Origin: Blastomussa wellsi | Lineage: Eukaryota > Cnidaria > Anthozoa > Scleractinia > Plerogyridae | Length of the DNA stretch: 64,000 nucleotides | Direction of reading: 5' to 3' | Assembly (NCBI GenBank): GCA_947652115.1 | Contig: OX393573.1 | Coordinates: forward strand, 4,840,393 to 4,904,392 | Shown: positions 22,940 through 37,200 of the stretch, one piece after another | How positions within the stretch are numbered: position 1 is the stretch's first letter | Layout: each line of letters begins with the position of its first letter | Position numbers and translations under genes: made by a program | Notes under the pieces: model-generated | Seen by the model: only the letters and a program-made list of their open reading frames with translations | Database searches by the model: none | What the model was told of the DNA's origin: nothing

Positions 22940-25900
22940 GTAATATTTTCGAGTGTTATTTAACCCTTTAGATGATATCAACAATATGAAAAATGTCAAG
23001 TTGACAACAGTGGGCAGTGATGGAGAGCAAATGATGTTCTCTGCTAGATTTCTAGCCTTCATTACGTTGCGTTACATTACGTTTCGTTACGTTACATTAC
23101 GTTTCGTTGCTCCAGCAAAGTGCTAACTCTTTGAATGTCTGCTTTTCGCTATGGCGATTTATTTACCAGGCAAAAATCAAATCAACTTCGTTTTACGCTA
23201 TCTTACATGTTGTACGTAACGCTACAGTACACTAACTGCAATGCGAACGGTGCTGAACGGCTTGTGAGAGAAGTGAGAGAAAGCCGCCAGTTCCAATTGA
23301 GTGTAATAAAGCCAAAACCAAAGTAATTACTTTGGCCAATCACAAAGAATACAGGCAATCCAGTGAACCAATCAAAACTCGAAGTAATTACACGTGGGCG
23401 ACACAACGCGCGGGAAAACATTCACGCCTGAGTTACAATTGGGTTTTGGTTTTACTTCTGATTGGTTGAAAACGTTGCACGAGAATTTAAACCAATCACT
23501 AACCATAGCAATGCATGCGCAAAATCAGAGCAATTCGCGAATCACGTTTGATACTCAATTGAAACCCCTCTATAAACGTCTTCTTGAACAATTAAATAAT
23601 CAAGTGATGATACAAATTGCCCTGTTGCAAACCGAATGTTCAGGGAAAGATATAATTTCTATGCAACAGCTTTCTACACGTTCTGCTTTTTGGTTTGATT
23701 TACAAACAGTTTGAGTTCCAAGGATGATGTTCTTGAGTTTGACACCAAAATCAGTGAAGATGACATGGGAGGAAGTAGTAGCGCCACTGGTGAGTTTGAT
23801 CTTGGCACAGCGGTTGAGCTGCTTGGCTTGGACGATGAAGACGCCAAGACACAGGCCAGTAAGCTGCAAGGAGCCTATATGTCCTTTCTGTTGCTCAGGC
23901 ACCTCAGGCTTAGGGATCTACAGAGATCGGTAAGATACGCTACTTTCGCCACTGAGAATGGAGAACTCGCGTTCGATATTTCATGTGTACTTATTAAGGA
24001 CGTGGAGGAAGGTTCCAATTTACTCCAAAAGTCCTTACACACAATGTAGATGAAAACGTGTGGCTAAACTTTGCCCTTACAAAGTGAAAGATAATATTTG
24101 AAAGAACGACATGGTATGTGTTTTTTAATATCATACCTTGAAACAGTTTAATGTGAAAATACCATTCCACCATTCCCAAATCGCCAAAGGACTAATTTAC
24201 TAATTTCTTGATAAGGGAATTAATTTCACATCTCCAGGACTTGAAAAAATATGTAACCACTCCTATGTAAAATGAAAACTGTTAAGTGTCACTTGAGATT
24301 TTTAGCATGTCGTTTTTCTTCGTTGTTCATCTATGTAGTGCCTTGGTCTGCTCAACTACTTCCGATCCACTGAGAGAACTTTAACAATTAATGACGGTGG
24401 ATTGTCTTTAGAAGGAGGAAAGCAAAGGGCATCCAAGTAAGTTAGTGAGTCAGGATCTGCTGCCTGACATAAATGTTCGAACCAAATAGAAAGAAATACT
24501 CTTTGCAATACCTTCAGGAGCTGTACAAACAGACGTTCCGACGACGGGCTAACGCTCGAAACGTCAGCTCTCGAATCTCTTTACGGTGGCCAATTCAAGT
24601 TATCAACCCAGTTGATGAAACCAAATTATCTTGTACCTACTATTACGTTCAGAAAAACCCCGTCCTTTGCTTTACAGGGAAGGTTCCCTCACCTTTGATC
24701 TAACGTTTTTTTATCCTTTTATAAACAACAGTGGTGCTCTTACAATGCACTCAAAATAAGAAAAGTTGGGAGCGGCTAAAGCAACATGGCCTATCCCCTT
24801 TTGAAGAGCTTTAAAGTTACAATAAAAGCGGCACATAACACGTTATATCATTTTTAGGCATCAAGTGTTTCATGGTGGTGGAATTGCAGGCGTTGGATCT
24901 CATCAGTACATTCACAACACTCCAGCCGATTACAGGTATAGTGTAAAGAAACCAGTGTTCTATCAGCGTCTTTGTTACACTTCACATTTAAACTGGTGGG
25001 AGGGGGTGGGTCATCCTTGTGTTGTGCCCTAAATCAAGCAATATTCAATGTACGCCCATAATCGCTTTGTATTTTACAGCCCCACTACCTAATGAAAATC
25101 AGAAATGAAACCGCAGGAAGCCAGCAAATTTGGGAGGCCTTGACACTCCTTTTTAGCCACATCTGATGTCTTAGACAGCATTGTTTCGATGCAGTTTAAC
25201 TATCACTAAAGAAACTCTTGTCTCACTAACGAAACTGTTGTCATACTTTTCAGGGTTGAACAGTCAGAATTTATGGAATTTTCCGAGGTGAGTAGTTTCG
25301 ATTGTTTATCATGATTACGGTTTCGATAATAGTTCTAATAATAATAATAGTGGACAGTTTTTGCCAAACGTTCTTCATTGTTACCGTATCTTTCACATTG
25401 GCATTTCTCACTTCATTGCATCCTTGTCGATTCGTTATTACAGGTCGAAAATCATGATGATTTCTTCACGACAGAGGAAGGACGAGTTCACATTCAGGAC
25501 CAGCGGGGATACTACATTTTGTATGACTCAGCGCTGTCAGACTTCAAGTGAGTACAACATGCATAAATCAGGAAAATATCCTCGAACACTTTTACACAGT
25601 AAAGCAAACATAACACGGCATAGCATAACATGCATGCCAAGTAACAAGTCTTATTGTTTTTCGTTTAATGTTGATTACTTGCTCTTTTCTACCCCAGAGA
25701 GTTGGAAACAGAACTTTTACTTGTGGCGACTCATTATATCCAGAAAGATAAAGATTTAAGACTTCCGAAAACTTTTAAGGTTGGTGCCAATAGAAATGAT
25801 CCATTCAGATGTTTAACCCTTCGCTTCGGTTATCGTAATGCACCTTTCACTTTCCAACTTTCTAAATGCCCGATCTGTAGCACTGAAACTACCTTTTGTC

Positions 25901-28900
25901 CATCATTTTGCTCAATGCCGTATCATTTATAGCCTTTTATTGTGTATCTTTGACCCTTCATTCGAGGTAACAAGATAGAATAAATGGCGATTTGCAATGT
26001 TGGCTACTTTTCCACGGGCTCCTTGTCCATTGCTCTGGATCAAATTGGGATTTAGACATGTTGGTTTTTGTAGAGGGAGGACATCGAGTCTTTTAACTTG
26101 AGAAAGGGCCAACGGAGAATTCAAAGCAACCGTATCCTGTAGGATCTGATCAGCAAATATAATGACTGAAAAAAACTTAACATAGAAAGGCTGGCCATAT
26201 GGTTGGGATTAACTGTAGCTGAAATAAATTAGGAAAATCGACGCCTCCAAATACACCCGCCTTTCATGGGAGCCTTTCATGGCTCTATTTGTAGGCTAAG
26301 AAAACCTTAAACCCGGAGAAAAACCCTTGGAGCAACGACGAGAACCAACGACCCTCTACCTACATCAAGTAATTCCGATGCCGGGTCTGGGAGTCGAACC
26401 CAGCCCAGACTGGTATCACCACTGTGCCGCCCCTGTTTCCCAGCATGTAGCCTTAGAAAACTTTTTCTTACACTGTCTATCTTCGTTAGTTTCAGGGAGA
26501 TCACATTGATCTGGCAGCTTATGGACATCAGCAAGTCGATAGGTTTGCCGTTCTTTTGGACTTGTGGACAAATGAAGCAGCCTATTTGGAAAACAAAAGA
26601 CAGGTAAGAAATTGCAAAGCGAATGCACAGAAATGTACTGTGTCATTCTAACCATGGTTCTAATTTCCTTTGATAATTTCTTTTCAAGCTGTTGGACTGT
26701 TACCTGGAAGCTTACCATCATGTGTTTGACCCAAAGGAAAAGAAACGGCTAGCTCAGGTTTGATGCAACAAGTAGTAGATAAATCTGATCGATGACCCTT
26801 ATTCATTCGACATATTGGCGAGATTGTCCACTGGATCACGACAAGGATCAAACCTTGTTTCCACTTGAATCATTATGCTATTCTTGATTCAGTCGTCATA
26901 TAACATATAACATAACATATAATAAGATACTGTCCGTGTAGTTTTTGAGAGGTTCTCTGCATTTCAGATAATGGTGAATGTGATGTACGCAAGACCAAGA
27001 TACGATTTTTCTGCTGACTACTTTGTCAAGATTTACCGCGCTGAGTGTGTCTGTCTTCGGCTTCATAGCAACTTAGTCAAATCAATTCTTGACAAACAGG
27101 TCTGTACGGGATTTGTGTGAAATATAATAATGACAAGAAAAGCTATGATCTTTCAGAATTTCATGCTATGTATAGTACGCCACTTTGAAGGACTGCATGC
27201 CATTGCTAGCCCCTAACTGAAGTTTACTTGGCTTTCCAGTAAAATTGGTGACCTGATTACTCTTCTCATTTAGATTGATGACGAGCGAGAGTACATTCAG
27301 AAAGTTTGCAGGGAAGATAATCCTGGTAAGATAAAAATCAATTGACTTGGTAAATGCGAATTCTTGTCATTATGTAGCCTGATACTCAGACGTCAGAGCT
27401 CGACCAGGGAAAGAGGGCAAGCGAAGGGACCGCGATCAACCTCGGAGAATCAGGCTAGTCACTGCAGTTACTGTAATAGCGTGTCTTTCTCGGACAATTT
27501 GGACGTGAGTTAATACTGATACAGTGGCCGACAAAGTTTGTGGAATAGTTTGAGTATATCCATGGGGCACTTTTAATCGTGCGCTAGCATTTGGGACGAG
27601 AAGTACCTTCCGTTTGCATTAGCCTGTGAAAGCGACCCTTGATGTTCTGTTTTGCTGCACGTTTTATGTGATACAGTATTTACCTTGTGGTAATCGTTCA
27701 CAGCATTGTTTGGTCTTCCACATCGGATCATTCCACAGCAACATATAGCGGTAAACACAAGTCGGTAAGAATGTCAGCAGTGTTCAACTTTTGTACCGTT
27801 ATAGTGTTTTGGGGATGTGAAGAATTTGAGCCTACCTATTGTGCTCATGTTCTTCATAGAGAAAATATCTCACCGAAATGCATACGTGGCTTATGAGGGG
27901 AACCTTGTGAGAATATGGAAAAACCTGCAATCAGCATTGTGTGCTATAAAGTGTTTTCGCTCACGTGACTAGCATCCATATTGGTTTACTGAAACAAAAG
28001 GAACAATTTGCATGAAAGTAGAGTTCAATTCCCAAAAGACTCGTTCACTCCTCCAACATGGCTGCCATTTCTTTGTTGTACTCCTCCTCTATTGGGGTAG
28101 CACTTTGGCTTCTCAGTCCTCGTGAAGAATAGACCTCCATTGCCCTTCATCTAAATTTCTTCCCTTGCATATCGTGAGTTTACAATGTAGCCACAACTTC
28201 CTAATGAGTCATATGTAGGCTTGGTAGAGATACATATAAGCTTTCGCTGAAACTGTGTTTATTGCAGGCCTGCTCTGAGGTATGTCTACATGCTGGAGTT
28301 CCATCCATCGCTCGGCCTTTCCAGCAGGGTACATGAATCAATACAGAATGCTTTAAAGGTAAATATATTTCATTTTTCCTATTTCGTAAATACCGACAGC
28401 TAATGCTAAGTATGCCCAATAATGGTTGTTTGCAAGGTTGGAAATAAGTATTTGTGAACCATTTTGAGAAAGTTCTGATGGTGCCCAGGTCACCAGACGA
28501 GATGAAAACGACCATACAGTGTGCTTAGCTTTGATATACGAGCGGAATTCTCCACATCATGAATGTATGCAATACACGATCCTGAAACTCATGTGCTTAA
28601 CGTTCGTTTTGTTTCAACTAGATGTTTACCCAGATACACAAACCGAAAAGTACTGGAGAAATTATATCCATGGAACGTCGCTTATATGAAGTGGTACAAA
28701 AGGAATGGGACAGCCAAGAACCCACTGGCCACTCATTTGCACAGCAGACGCAGAAAGATGTGAGTATTACTTATTTCGGAGCCCTCTCGAGCGCCGGGCT
28801 ATTTGTTGATTGGATAACGCAATTTCGGAAATTTAACATAGATTTGCCAAAAAAGACACTTGTTTCTCGTAAAGGTAAATATATCAATTTTAAAAAAAAT

Positions 28901-30566
28901 ATCTTATTCAATTTTTAGGCGTTTGAATAAATAAATAAAAAAGCGTCAATTTCGTGCTAATGGACATTATAATACACTAAAACTCCCCGAATCAAACGAG
29001 GAACATCGATTACTTTGACGTGGACATATTTACCAAACAGTTATACAAGCCATGTAGTTGCAAATACGTCACGATCACAGCCTGTCGACCTGCCCAGTCC
29101 CCTGAAAAATAATTTGACCTTGTTTGAACGAATACCTTAGTCTCTTTCCCAGCCGCTTTTTTAGATGTTACGCAACGCTTCACAATGAATGAAAGAACTG
29201 TTTGAGAGATGCATCGGTTAATTCGTATTGTCTGCCATTATAGCTCTTTTCAGAGGTGTTTGTGGAGGACCCGATCTTTGTTTGTGAAGTGGCTCAGTCT
29301 CTTGTGAACCAAGCTTCGAATTCCAAGAAAGGAGGACGAAAGTCTGTCAAAGAAAAACAAAAGATCCTTACAGAGACCTGGTCAAAGCTGCTAGAGGTAA
29401 GAAATGTGTAAATGCAGTCCCTTCGTACCACAGTTTACCACCTGGATTTTCCACCGAATGGTGTAACTCCTCTTGACTATGAGTATTTCTAATCCTGCCC
29501 GGCTGGCCTGTTAGTTTATCGCAGGGCTACCCCTCACAATTTACATTTGCGGGTAACCATATATCCACCTAGATGGAACAAGGCATTATTAGAAATGAGT
29601 GTTTTGTCCAAGAATGCGACGCAATCACCATGACCAAGACTCAGCCAGATTCTTCCCCACTAATCGTTGGGGGTCGCCCACTACCTACGAGATATGTCAT
29701 TGCTTCTGAAACAATAGGTTAACGTCACAACAATGGCTTTAACCCTAAAAACCAATATAGGTAGTGCTTGGAGTGGACCAATGAAAACAGAGGTTCCAGA
29801 GAGATATTGGCTACCCGACCATTAGGCCATCGCGTTTCCCACACGTTTCGAAGGCATTGTAGATATATCGCAAGTTCGTTACAGAGCGGCCTTGGGTGTC
29901 CATTATATCTATGCATAAGCCGCTGGTGTGGGCACCCTGTAAATTTGTCAGCCTACACTCATTTAGTTTTAATTGCTTCCAGATTGTAACGTTAAGGCAC
30001 AGGCTTATAACAGCTGCCCAGGAGACAGATGTGGTCACTAAGGTATTTGTGTTTAGTTTGTTTACCCATGCATGCGGTACGTGCCTGTCTGACACTATCT
30101 AATTTGGTTTGGAGGCTCTGATCTGAGTTGTTTGATGTGAGTTTGAGATCACTTGAAGGAACCCATCACGATATTTTGAGTGTTTTGACGAATCAAATTC
30201 CTCTTAAAATGAAGCAAACCTCTAAATAATAGTTTACTGAGGATGAAAACACCAAAGAGGTGATACTAGACCAAAACGGCACAAGGATGGTTGTGGATGG
30301 CGAAGATTGAGACGGATTACAATTTAGGCTAAATTTTTGGAAAGTTTAGGCTAATTTTTTCAAAATGCACAAGCCATGATGTAGCTCTTTCAGTTAAGAC
30401 AGCTTATAAGGTAAAGGAGGTCTGTGACCGTAAACGCCGTTGTAGTGTTGACGGAAGGTCTATCCGGAGAAAAAAAAGTTGTGTTTTCAAATGTTACAAA
30501 CTACGTAAGGAGTATCTCATTTTCTATTTAACAATTAGACTACGAGCCGGAGTTTTCTACGAGCGA

Positions 30567-30630
<64 letters not shown>

Positions 30631-33600
30631 CTTTTAGTAGAAACTTTAAGGATTGCAGTCCAAAACCTACAATATTGTGTACTTTTGAGCCAAAAATCAA
30701 GAAAAACTACCGCTAAAAGAGCAACCCGCGCGCGATCGTTTTATATCGGCGAATAGAAAACAGTGGGAGAACCAATCAGATTCGCGGATTTCCAGTAGAA
30801 CACAGTTAAGTTTCTACTAAATCCAGTCAGAAATGTCCAACATTCCTACCAAATAATGTGACACCAAACAGGCCCTGGCGACAGGAATCCCAGTGAAATG
30901 TTGTTATTCTTTGTTCTTGGTTGACTTGTCCAAAACACGTCATGATCATTGTGTTACAGCTTTCAACAATCATGTTCTTTTTTACAGGCATACAAGCGGC
31001 AAGGCAAAGAGATTGGTTTTGATGAATACCATGCTTTCCTTCGACCAGTATCTTTCGATTTCGCGCAGACAAAACCAGATGCAGAGATACAAAATGTACT
31101 TATCACTGTAGTACAAGAGGATGACAGTAGGGTTGACAGGTGACAAGTCACTTATTGACTTTCGATGGGGTACATATTTTTCATTTGCAATGACTGGTTT
31201 TAAAGCTAGTCTGCGTTCTTTCTGGAATTTATATTTTTCCTGTGTGTCCGCACGTTGCATAAGATCTTTGAAAAGTACGAAGGTCACGACTTTCCTAGCT
31301 GCTTTCTAGGTCCGAAAAAGTCGTGGATAAAATTTTGAAATTCCACAGTCAAATTCTTGTTTTCGGAGTTTCTGTGCGAGACCTGTACTCCCAGTACTCT
31401 AGGGTCCAGGTTAGACTGTGTGGGTAAAACGGTAATTGGCAATAACAATTTATGTTAACTATTGAAGCTTTTTGTAGCGGAACAAGTTTAAGAATCATTC
31501 CATCTAGCCAACAATGTTTTCTTAAACAATCTAAATGTTGGTTTTAATTAGCTAACTTAACTAAAGTTGCCTTTTATAATCATATACATATATTTTTCTT
31601 TTGTTGTAGATATACTCCAGCTTACACACCTTTAGCTATTCAAGAATTGGACGAAAAGCATTTAGGCACGTTTAGCTTCCGAACAAGGGAAGGATTGTTA
31701 CAGGTTTGTGGAAAAAACATTTGTTTGGTTGTTTTTTTTTTCCCGTAAGAATCAGGTCTGCTTGCCTGACTTTGTGTTACAAAACTCGTGGGAACGTTTT
31801 CGTATAGAGAACGTTGATGTTAAGCGATTCAGGAATTTTTCTTTCGCCTTTGGATAGACCAGGATATATTTTCTTCTCTTTTGGTAGCCCAGGGATTTCT
31901 TATTCAGCTTTTTGCGTTTTGCCCAGTGACTTCTCTTTCATTCGGGCATTCCTCTAAGTCAATAATTTCTTGGAAGTCCTGGAAGTTTTTCGTTGCTTTT
32001 ATTGCATATACAGCACATGAAATTGAGTTGAATTGATGAGTTTGTCATTTGTGTTTGTTTCAGATTATGTCTGGAACAGGAGTGGAGAAGTTGCAAACAA
32101 TTTTAATGTCACAGGTTTGAACAATTTGAATAGCGTAGCAACTTCTGATTTTATTGTGTCTGTTACTCGCTTCAAGTGTTTAATGTGAATGAAATGATAG
32201 AACTGTCTTATTTATTCTAACTTGTGTGCGATAGATATATACTTCGATAACAATTCTCATTCAGGTTTCCTTTATCTGTAGGTTGTTCACAAGAATCTCC
32301 TTATTTCATCCGTTCTTCAACTCGATAGTTGTTCAAAGACCATCACAGCTGCGAAAGCAAAGGCAGCTGAAACACAGAAAAGGTATAAACGTGAAATTAG
32401 CTGTAAAGAAACTAACTTTAAAAAAGGATATGCTTAAAATATTCCACGGACAGTCAAAAATAGTGCAAGCGTCTGTTGTGAAATAGATTCTTTCATTTGC
32501 GAGGCATTCTTCAATCCATACATATGCGCATTGCGGACCAATTTTAAATTACACGTCATGCCGTTGGCAGTAGGATGTATTTCAAATTATAATTTCTGCT
32601 TTGAACTCTTTAATTAAGCAGGATTCACTGATTCCATTTTTTTTTCAGTGCCGGACTTTCGCCAGGCTCTTCTCATGACACCTCTCTCACCAGTCGCGCC
32701 AGTTCAGCTGAGGGCGCTCCGGCCCACCTCGCCCCTTTCTCCACCAAGAGATTGGATCGAGAGTTTGAACGCAAACTGCAGGAAGTGTTTGTGTCGGTGC
32801 AACTAGATAAGGTACGCTATAACTGACTAGTCAACGGAAAAAGCTCAAGGGACAACGTGGACACCAATTCATACCACCTGACCCCTAGCGTGAATGCTAT
32901 ATTGTAGTCCGGCGCAGGTTTCCCCAGCACGAATGCCCATTTGGGTGGATAGGAGCATTCTTTGCCTTATTTTTGAAAGTGACTTTGGACCTCTGGGTCC
33001 AAAGACGTTTTGCTCCACGTGATGCTTCACCGGTTTCCGTAAAACTGTCGAGTGCCTATTTGTTATACACCTTGATCGGCATAAATATGGTTGGTTTGTT
33101 GGCTTTCCTTGGGAGGTGCGTCGGCTTAATGGCTACTACGCTGGACTCGAGATCGAACGGTCTGGGTTCGAGCCCCTTTGCCATCCTCGTCCCCATATCC
33201 TTTTTCATTTCTATTAGCCGGCAGGGCCTTGGCACGAGAAACAAAGGGCTCTGGGGACACCAGTCCTATGACTTCCTCCAGTTGGTATTAAAAGTCTTTA
33301 ATTTTGTTTGCTTCCTCTTCAATATTGCCATACTATATCCATTGCTTTTCAGACGTTTTTGAGGGACAAGATGCTGAACGATTACATCCACAAAAAGGAA
33401 CAACTTGGAACAGTCATGAAGAACATCGATGAAGTTATCAAGTTGAAGCGGTGCTTTGTTTGTTCATTTATTGCAGTGTGCCTCATTGATGCATAAGCTG
33501 GCCTCGTAGAAGCTGAATACATTAGTTTTTAACTAGCTGCACTTGCAAGCCTGAAACCACCAAGTGATTTATGCAGTCGTTCGTTATTTCGGCGGTGGAA

Positions 33601-34231
33601 TCCATTGAAACAGTGGAATATCGAACAAAAACATACAACTGGCACTAAGCGCGGGAAAACTGGTGTAAGACAAGTCAGGAGTGGTTGCGGTTTGTCATGT
33701 GATTGGCTAAGATGACATTGATTGATTGATTTGATTGGTCATAACACGCGTTCTGCAATAGCGCGCGAGGTCTAAAACTAGACTATAAATTTTTGGATCT
33801 CAGCAAGACTCGGAAAACATTAGCGCGTTCTAAGAGAAATAGACGACGGAATGTAGGAAAAAATTTTCGTTTCAAAGTGTTTTAGGATCACCGACTTTCG
33901 TGTTTGAAGAAATCTTCAAAACCGTCCGCTTGTCTAAGTCGTGACGTCATGTGCTCGCACGCTTCGCTCTTATGAGTCAATTGCGAGTTTGGTAAAATTT
34001 TAAAACCACGAATCGGAAGTAAACCGATTTCTGTGCGATTTCCAATAGCATTTTCTCTGTTATATTTATAGAATTCCCAAATTGCTTTAAGACGTTTGGT
34101 TTATAAATTGACTATTATGGACAGCGGGGATGTATATGTAATGTAAATATTTAACAATTATTCCACGAGCACACGTTGGATATGAGATGGTAGATAGTCA
34201 ACGAGGCGCGTTGCGCTGAGTTGGCTATAAC

Positions 34232-34265
<34 letters not shown>

Positions 34266-37200
34266 ATTTTACTAAAAACGCCCCAAAAATATTGTACAGA
34301 AATTGCGAAAAATGCATTCTTTTACGCGTACACCTACTATATTTGCTGGTCAACGGTGTATGAGCTCATATACCATTGCCTCCAAACCAATCAAAACTCA
34401 TGCCGCGATCAGGAAATGCAATATACCATAGCTAGTTTTTAATAACAGTATTTATTTGTTCTATTTATTTATTCTTTCTGTGTTTCTCTTTAGAAAGCTT
34501 GTCGCAGATTTCTGTGAGAATCTTCACAAGAGAGTATCACAGTATTCTCTGCAATCTCAGGTATTTATTACGTCCGCAAATAAATTTTAGTTTTTGTTCC
34601 CAATGCTTTATTAAGAAGCTCTGTTTATACCCCGACAGATGATTGCCTACTGCGCCAGTATGCTGAGTCTTATGGCTGATTTTCCAACTACAAGGTATCT
34701 TAAAATATAAATCTTTTTAGCAATAAATAATCCTTTCTCGTAATTGAAAGCAATGTAAGACAGTGGAGCCTCGATCCATGGAATTAAAACTGGATGAACA
34801 GAACAAGCGTTAAACAAAATGAATTGCAATGGCTTAAAGAAGAGGCCATTGCAATAGTAACGGGTCTTCATGCGGTTTTCAATCTACTAGACAATTATAA
34901 ATGCTATCGACAGCTAAAAAATGTAGTGTATGAAGCGAGTTTTTGACACCTGTACGCAAAATTTTACTTGTCGACAATTAGACAGTTTCCCTTTTTGATC
35001 GTGCCTCGAGCACTCGTTTTCCCGCGCTTTGTGTCGGGTACGTGTAATTCGAGTTTTGATTGGTTCACTGGGTTGTCTCCGTCCTTTGTGATTGGTCAGA
35101 GTGATTGCTTTAGTTTTGGTTTTACGACACTCAATTGAAACTTGCTTTATGACCATGCCTAGGGAACGTTAGTGTCCAACTTCTCGCTGTTGACTTAGCT
35201 ATGGACAAGTCAGTGGAGGCCCTTATTCTTTGTGATGTTGTTTATTTTAGAGATGCTCATTTTGTAATTGGTGAAGAAGATGAAAAGAAGACTGAGGAAG
35301 ATGACAAGATCATTTCTGATCCAAAGTACGTTAGAAACGAGTAGAAATATTCTACGACATTCGTACTGTACAAAACAGGTTTAACAGGTTATTACTAGAC
35401 TTCGTATTAGTTTTCAGGACTGACGGGGCGCACGCCAAACGTAGTTCAAAGCTAGATTCTACGTGTGGAAAAGAATGTAAATAGAATGAGTTACATTGTA
35501 TTTAACTTGCGTTATTTTGATGTCTCTGTGGTCTTGGAGTCGATTTAAAGACATTTAGATGAGTTTCACTTTCTGAGGTTTGTTCGCTTCAGTTTACTAG
35601 TGGACAAACAGAGAGCAAAACACAAGTAAAGCAACGGCTTAAAACGCAGCGCAAATAATTGCCAATAGCACGTAAAACACACACCACGCATGCGCCGTCT
35701 GTGACTGCTCTTCGGAAAAAAAAAACAGATGAATGTTTGCCAGTCGTTTTAGTGTGCCGTATTGAATGGCGTACATTTTTCGTCCTGCGTCTGCACTTTG
35801 GCGTGCTCGAAGGCCAAGTAAAAGACTCGCGCCAATATACTATTCCTTGCCAATGCTTCTTTCGCTATATTTCTTGTTCCAGGCAATTCAAGCCCCGTCC
35901 TCGCAGACTGTTGGCTTCTGATGGCAAAAGCTTGTTGAATCTCTGGTTCATTCCACATTACACCGAGGTAAAAATTGAAGCAACTCGAAAAAACCCAAGT
36001 GTGATCATTAAATATTGAAAAGGAAGATTGCCAATGGTCAAAGCGCCTAAACGGTTGTTTTGTTTTTCCGTATAATTATATTTTTTCAGATTCTAAAAAT
36101 GTTTCCGAAAGTGAAAGCAGATGAACGAAATGCTGCCCTCAAGGTCATGCTGGTAAGACAAAAAAACATATAGTGAAAAATGCATTTAATTTAAAAGATA
36201 ATCTTTTTACGTTATTATCTTTTGTGTTCCTTAATCTTACACCGTGTCTTCATTTGTAATTCCAGCAACTTATTTCGTCGCTTCACGACATCTGTCAGTA
36301 CTTGTGTGCGCATGCTCGGCTTGGTAGTTCCCATGCCCGATTGGGATCGCAGAAGCTTGAGTTTTCGGGAGTTACTGCTGATTGGGGAGGAACCGAAGGC
36401 ATTGGTAAGTTTAAAATACTAAATAAACGAATGCTGTAGATTTATTAAACTTGGGAGAAAACTGAGAAAATATTTATCGGTCCGTGTCCATTATTTATCG
36501 CCTGAAATCTTGCACTAACCTCCCCCTTGAAACTGGCTTAAGTCTATACGAATTAAGTGCCCTAACCGCCGGAGCTTACTTATCCCAGTTTTCTTAGCAT
36601 AAAGTGACTTGTAGTATGTCTACTCCCCCCTGTATGGGATGCTGGTCTATCGGAAGGCTACCCCAGCATTACATTCGCCAGCACCCATTTATACGCTTGG
36701 GTGGAGAGAGGCACTATGACAGTAAAGCGTCTTGTCTAACAACATAACGCAGTGCCCACTGAATCCGGACCGTCTGATCCGTATCCGCCTCCCCCAGCTG
36801 ATATCGATATATTTATTTTACTATTATGTCTGCTACTTCCTCTTTAAAGGTGCCGAATTAAGAGAGATTCAGAAACAGATCAACCATCTGGAAAACCCAC
36901 ATGACCCTCAGGAGGTTAGTTTAAGGCGAAAAAAAGTGTCCAGCATGGTCAAATAAGGTTTGAAGTCTCTTCCTGGCTCGTTGGCTTCGATCGTCAGTTT
37001 ATCTCTGCAGCTGGCCGGCTTAGCGATTTTCACAATGCAAACACCTTTTTCAGACCCGTCCTTGCTAGTGATATCAAGTTGTATTTCACTTAGTTGTTTC
37101 TGCTTTTTGTTGCTGTTGACGATGTTGGTTTTGGTTTAAAGCGTTTTTGGCAGCGTCGGAAAACCAATAATCACTGTTGTCATTGACTTAACAACCGCAT

